This document shows positions 61,237 through 64,000 of a stretch of 64,000 nucleotides of DNA, piece after piece. Position numbers and translations under genes: made by a program. The notes beneath the pieces are model-generated. The model searched no databases, was not told the DNA's origin, and was given only the letters and a program-made list of their open reading frames with translations. Origin of the DNA: Oceanobacillus rekensis (lineage in GTDB: Bacteria; Bacillota; Bacilli; Bacillales; Amphibacillaceae); contig NZ_MTBQ01000003.1 in assembly GCF_002153375.1 (NCBI RefSeq), positions 124,001 through 188,000 on the forward strand, given 5' to 3'. Position 1 is the first letter of the stretch. Every line of letters starts with the position of its first letter.

Positions 61237-62604
61237 TTAGTTATTATCCTGTAAATCTTCTATAATCGTTTCAAATCGTAACCCTCGTGAAGCCTTAAAT
61301 AGTATTAAGGAATCTTTTGATATGTATGTATGCAGCGCGTTTACCAATTCTTCTTTGGAGGTAAAATGGATACATTCCGTAATATCACCTTTTCCCTTTA
61401 CTTCATCTGAGATTAGTTTAGCTTGTTCACCATACGTAAATAAAGCAGTAATCGGAGGCTCAACCGTTTCAGCTATCTCCCGGTGCAGTGCTTCTGAATG
61501 ATTGCCAAGTTCAAGGATATCTCCGAGTACCAATACCTTTTGCTTAAAACCAGCCATTTGCTTGACAACATCAATCGATGCCTTCATCGATGTTGGGGAA
61601 GCATTGTATGCATCATTAATAATTGAAACACCGTTTTTTCCTTTTATTAATTCAAATCGCATGCCAGTAAGTTCTAATTTCTTAAAAGCCTGATTGCTTT
61701 TTTCTGGAGCGATATTTAGTAGATTTCCAACCGTTAATGCAAAGGAAGCATTTTTAGCATGATGTCTTCCCAAAAGTGGTACTTCATAGGTTAAACCATC
61801 AGAAAGATTAAATTCTGTTCCTGTTGGTGTAATGGATACATTAGACACTATATGAGCATTTGTTTTAAAAAAACCATTTTTAATCACTTTTTGCTTTATT
61901 TCTATATCGTGAAGCAGAGGTTCATCCCCATCGATGATTAATACACCATTTTCCTTTAATCCATTTACTATTTCCAGCTTTGCCTTTACTATTCCCTGCC
62001 TTGAACCTAAAAATTCGATATGTGATTCACCAATATTCGTAATCATCGCATAATCTGGTCTAGCGATTTGTGTTAATACATCAATTTCACCAAAGTTACT
62101 CATACCCATTTCAAGAATTAGCACTTCTGTATTTCTGTCCATCGACAAAACAGTAAGTGGTAATCCAATATGATTATTAAAATTCCCCTTCGTATAATGG
62201 GTACGATAGCTTGTCTTCATAACAGCTGCTGTCAGATCCTTGGTTGTAGTTTTCCCGTTGGAACCAGTTATGCCAATAACAATCGGATTGATCTCTTTCC
62301 TGTATTGTGCGGCCATTTCCTGCAAGGCGATTAATGTATCATCAACAAAGAAAATTGGAAAGTCTGGTGAAATCGTATTCGGCAGTTGTTTGCTTTTGTC
62401 CCACAGTACTGCAATAGCTCCATTTTCAATCGCTTTTTCGGCAAAATGATGGCCATCAAAATGTTCTCCAATAATCGGTATAAACAAGGAATGATTGCCA
62501 ACACTTCTGCTGTCTGTTGTAACACTCTTAATTTCCTTGTTGTCCTGAATATCTCCTTGATTGTCTGTAAATATTAATGATAGCCAATTCATTGTAAATA
62601 GCAT
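61237..62604 (-). CDS. murF: UDP-N-acetylmuramoyl-tripeptide--D-alanyl-D-alanine ligase
   Basis: Adds D-Ala-D-Ala to complete the UDP-MurNAc-pentapeptide. I start at ATG 62604 (MLFTMNWLSLIF), 7 bases after AAGGAG; the longer reading into murE adds 30 dissimilar residues. The 455-residue product has the P-loop ITGSNGKTTTKDLTAAV near 115 and NDAYNASPTSMKASID near 330. The start is 1 base after the murE stop, so they are coupled. Confidence 0.95.
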   Translation of the reverse strand: MLFTMNWLSLIFTDNQGDIQDNKEIKSVTTDSRSVGNHSLFIPIIGEHFDGHHFAEKAIENGAIAVLWDKSKQLPNTISPDFPIFFVDDTLIALQEMAAQYRKEINPIVIGITGSNGKTTTKDLTAAVMKTSYRTHYTKGNFNNHIGLPLTVLSMDRNTEVLILEMGMSNFGEIDVLTQIARPDYAMITNIGESHIEFLGSRQGIVKAKLEIVNGLKENGVLIIDGDEPLLHDIEIKQKVIKNGFFKTNAHIVSNVSITPTGTEFNLSDGLTYEVPLLGRHHAKNASFALTVGNLLNIAPEKSNQAFKKLELTGMRFELIKGKNGVSIINDAYNASPTSMKASIDVVKQMAGFKQKVLVLGDILELGNHSEALHREIAETVEPPITALFTYGEQAKLISDEVKGKGDITECIHFTSKEELVNALHTYISKDSLILFKASRGLRFETIIEDLQDNN

Positions 62605-62605
62605 T

Positions 62606-64000
62606 TTATTTCTCCTTTTTATTGATTGCTGTTCTTGCCACTTCACGATCATCAAAGTCATACTTAGTATGACCAATAATCTGATATGTTTCATGTCCTT
62701 TTCCAGCGATTAAAATAATATCATCCTTTTCAGCATATTGAACAGCCTTTGATATCGCCTCTTGACGATCTTCAATAACTTCAAAACTTCCATGAGATTC
62801 GTCTAATCCCTCTGTCATATCATCCAATATTTCTTTAGGATTCTCTGTCCTTGGATTATCCGCTGTAAACAAAGCATGGTCTGCATATTTCAGTGCGATT
62901 GAAGCCATTAGGGGACGTTTCGATTTATCACGGTCCCCACCACATCCAACAACGACATATACTTTCTTTTCCGCAAACTCTCTGCTCGTCTGGAGTACAT
63001 TTTCTAGCGAATCAGGGGTATGTGCATAGTCGACGATTACTGCAAAGTCCTGTCCTTCAACAACGGGCTCAAAACGACCATCCACACCTTGAATGCTTTC
63101 AAGAGCTGTTTTAATGACAGATAAAGGCACATTTGCAGCTATTGCCGCTGTACTTGCCGCAAGCATATTATAAACATTGAACATTCCTATCAGTCTACTT
63201 TTAATAGTTATATTGCCTACTGGAGATTTCAACTCAAAAAATGTTCCAGTGGCTTCAAGTTTAATAGCTTTTGCCATTACAGTTGCCTCATTCTTACATC
63301 CATACGTCAATATATGCTGTGCAGTACTATGTTTTAGTAAGTTGCTTGATGAATCATCCTCATTGATTACCGCGAATTTCTTCGATTCACCATCGTAACT
63401 ATTTCCAAGTTGTGCAAACAAAAGGCTTTTCACACGAAGATAATCCTCCATATTCGTATGATAATCCAAGTGGTCCTGCGAAAGATTCGTAAAAATAGCA
63501 ATGTCGTAGTCACAGCCATATACCCTTCCAAGATCAAGTGCATGAGATGAAACTTCCATAATTGCCTGCTCTACTTCTTCCTTACGCATCTTGTCAAAAA
63601 TCCTCTGTAAGTGCAATGCGTCTGGGGTTGTGTTGGCAATAGGATACGTTTCTTCGCCTATTTTTAACTGAATGGTACCGATAACGCCTGTTTTCCTCTG
63701 GTGCATATTGAATATTTTTTCCAATAGATAGGTAACGGTTGTTTTCCCGTTCGTACCAGTTACACCGATAAGTGGAAGTTTTGCTGTCGGATAATCAAGA
63801 AGCTTTGCTGCAAGCATTGGCAAAGCTCTGTTCGTATCTGAAAGCTCTATGACTGGAATAGAAACATTTTCATTTATCGCTTTTTCTGCAATCACAGCTA
63901 CAGCACCATTTTTTTCCGCTTGCTTAACATATTCATGCCCATCAACAGTAAAACCGGTAATGCAAATAAAAACGTTTCCCTGTTTTACTTTGCGGGAATC
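62606..64000 (-). CDS. murE: UDP-MurNAc-tripeptide synthetase MurE (partial, 5' end outside window)
   Basis: Adds the third residue of the stem peptide. The last 464 residues are present and the frame stays open to the window edge, starting DSRKVKQGNVFICITGFTVD, which is the N-terminal UDP-binding domain; about 20-30 residues are missing. The P-loop GVTGTNGKTTVTYLL and the DYAHTPDSLENVL and TADNPRTENP motifs are clear. DNPR, preceding Glu, is the pattern usually associated with meso-diaminopimelate-adding MurE enzymes; the added amino acid is thus probably diaminopimelate. Confidence 0.95.
   Translation of the reverse strand, partial: DSRKVKQGNVFICITGFTVDGHEYVKQAEKNGAVAVIAEKAINENVSIPVIELSDTNRALPMLAAKLLDYPTAKLPLIGVTGTNGKTTVTYLLEKIFNMHQRKTGVIGTIQLKIGEETYPIANTTPDALHLQRIFDKMRKEEVEQAIMEVSSHALDLGRVYGCDYDIAIFTNLSQDHLDYHTNMEDYLRVKSLLFAQLGNSYDGESKKFAVINEDDSSSNLLKHSTAQHILTYGCKNEATVMAKAIKLEATGTFFELKSPVGNITIKSRLIGMFNVYNMLAASTAAIAANVPLSVIKTALESIQGVDGRFEPVVEGQDFAVIVDYAHTPDSLENVLQTSREFAEKKVYVVVGCGGDRDKSKRPLMASIALKYADHALFTADNPRTENPKEILDDMTEGLDESHGSFEVIEDRQEAISKAVQYAEKDDIILIAGKGHETYQIIGHTKYDFDDREVARTAINKKEK

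Overview
This 64 kb window looks like a contiguous core-genome segment from a low-GC, endospore-forming member of the Bacillaceae. The evidence is the sporulation genes (spoVM, spoIIGA, sigE, sigG, spoVE, a ylmC/ymxH-type gene), FapR and PyrR regulation, a T-box leader, and gene order that follows the Bacillus subtilis yloA-rnc, pyr, divIVA-sigG and dcw segments almost gene for gene. Halotolerant relatives such as Oceanobacillus or Virgibacillus are plausible hosts, but this is inference. Most genes lie on the minus strand, so the map reads from right to left. Gene-order comparisons with B. subtilis are from memory.

Region by region (plus-strand coordinates): 1-3020 is the fapR-plsX-fabD-fabG fatty-acid/phospholipid operon, with a recognisable promoter and FapR operator. 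3026-6633 holds recG and the two-subunit serine dehydratase. 6833-8104 is a plus-strand purine permease inserted into otherwise conserved order. 8156-10209 is fakA with its Asp23-family partner, and 10612-10800 is rpmB. 11472-24262 runs from spoVM through thiN, rpe, rsgA, prkC, prpC, rsmB, fmt, priA, coaBC, rpoZ and gmk to remA. 24575-29038 carries a P-type Ca2+ ATPase and rqcH, followed by ohr and a LysR regulator. 30997-41279 is the pyrimidine operon pyrR-B-C-carA-carB-K-D-F-E, with a sigma-A promoter and two PyrR attenuators. 41276-46262 has rluD, lspA and ileS with an isoleucine T-box. 46354-50464 is divIVA-ylmH-ylmG-sepF-ylmE-ylmD plus ylmC. 50642-53200 is the spoIIGA-sigE-sigG sporulation cluster, and 53952-64000 is the division/cell-wall cluster ftsZ-ftsA-divIB-spoVE-murD-mraY-murF-murE (cut by the window edge).

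The most striking protein anomaly is CarA. The class I glutaminase nucleophile Cys is Gly247 and the catalytic His is Gln332, while the rest of the subunit and all of CarB look intact. This predicts an ammonia-dependent carbamoyl-phosphate synthetase in the pyr operon.

The noncoding DNA is also unusual. A family of long, GC-richer, highly structured intergenic repeats occurs three times (about 10.9-11.4, 30.6-30.9 and 45.7-46.0 kb). The copies share hairpins with apparently compensatory changes and differ by a 60-base module; one copy lies inside the ileS leader, between the T-box terminator and the coding region. A second short hairpin repeat occurs twice, at positions where B. subtilis has rlmN and ylyA. 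A decayed tnpB N-terminus (IS200/IS605 or IS1341 type) lies between ftsZ and spoIIGA. Several genes expected from B. subtilis order (murG, murB, def, rlmN, yloC, pyrP) are missing from their usual positions and presumably lie elsewhere or are replaced.
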